DNA from: Monarcha castaneiventris obscurior
Taxonomy: Eukaryota; Chordata; Aves; Passeriformes; Monarchidae
Length of the DNA: 64,000 nucleotides
Reading direction: 5' to 3'
NCBI GenBank assembly: GCA_026261815.1
Contig: JAMPIT010000890.1
Span: 9,020,001-9,084,000, forward strand
In this document: in pieces, positions 51,092-64,000 of the stretch
Numbering within the stretch: position 1 is the stretch's first letter
Layout: each line of letters opens with the position of its first letter
Made by a program: the position numbers and the translations under genes
The notes under the pieces: model-generated
Told to the model about the DNA's origin: nothing
Databases searched by the model: none
Seen by the model: the letters and a program-made list of their open reading frames with translations, nothing else

Positions 51092-64000
<12,909 letters not shown>

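Overview
This window is vertebrate nuclear DNA, almost certainly from a bird. The genes are split into small exons with GT/AG introns. There are two clear CR1 retrotransposon 3' ends, recognisable from the TCACAGAATCAT-type terminus and the conserved CR1 tail, and interspersed repeat content is otherwise low. The exact species cannot be read from the sequence.

One protein-coding gene fills the window. It is UNC5C, the netrin receptor UNC5H3, on the minus strand, so transcription runs from high to low coordinates. Twelve constitutive coding exons were placed to the base with splice sites and continuous reading frame: 53338-53158 (Ig2), 51091-50924 and 49721-49557 (two TSP1 domains), 34540-34349 (transmembrane), 33105-32761 (cytoplasmic linker), 29803-29716, 20176-20008 and 18128-17895 (ZU5), 12873-12724 and 12489-12325 (UPA), 8695-8517 and 8283-8118 (death domain and stop). 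Together they encode 733 residues. The full-length protein in mammals is 931 residues, so about 198 N-terminal residues (signal peptide, Ig1, start of Ig2) lie beyond position 64000. Residue numbers below follow the 931-residue protein, assuming no gaps.

A thirteenth exon of 57 nt (36035-35979) lies deep in the 15-kb intron between the second TSP1 domain and the transmembrane exon. It has good splice sites, the matching 1-1 phase, and would add 19 residues to the juxtamembrane linker. It is the most interesting element in the window. A perfect 2 x 91-bp tandem duplication lies about 500 bp upstream of it.

Layout by coordinate: 1-910 is probably the 3' UTR end of a convergent plus-strand gene, most likely BMPR1B from synteny. 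890-1884 is a short intergenic gap with two C/G homopolymer tracts. 1883-8117 is an unusually long UNC5C 3' UTR ending at an AATAAA at 1909-1904. 8118-53338 holds the exons and introns. 53339-64000 is the 3' part of the next upstream intron, with no exon found. No RNA genes, CRISPR arrays or bacterial-type systems are present, and I found no second protein-coding gene.
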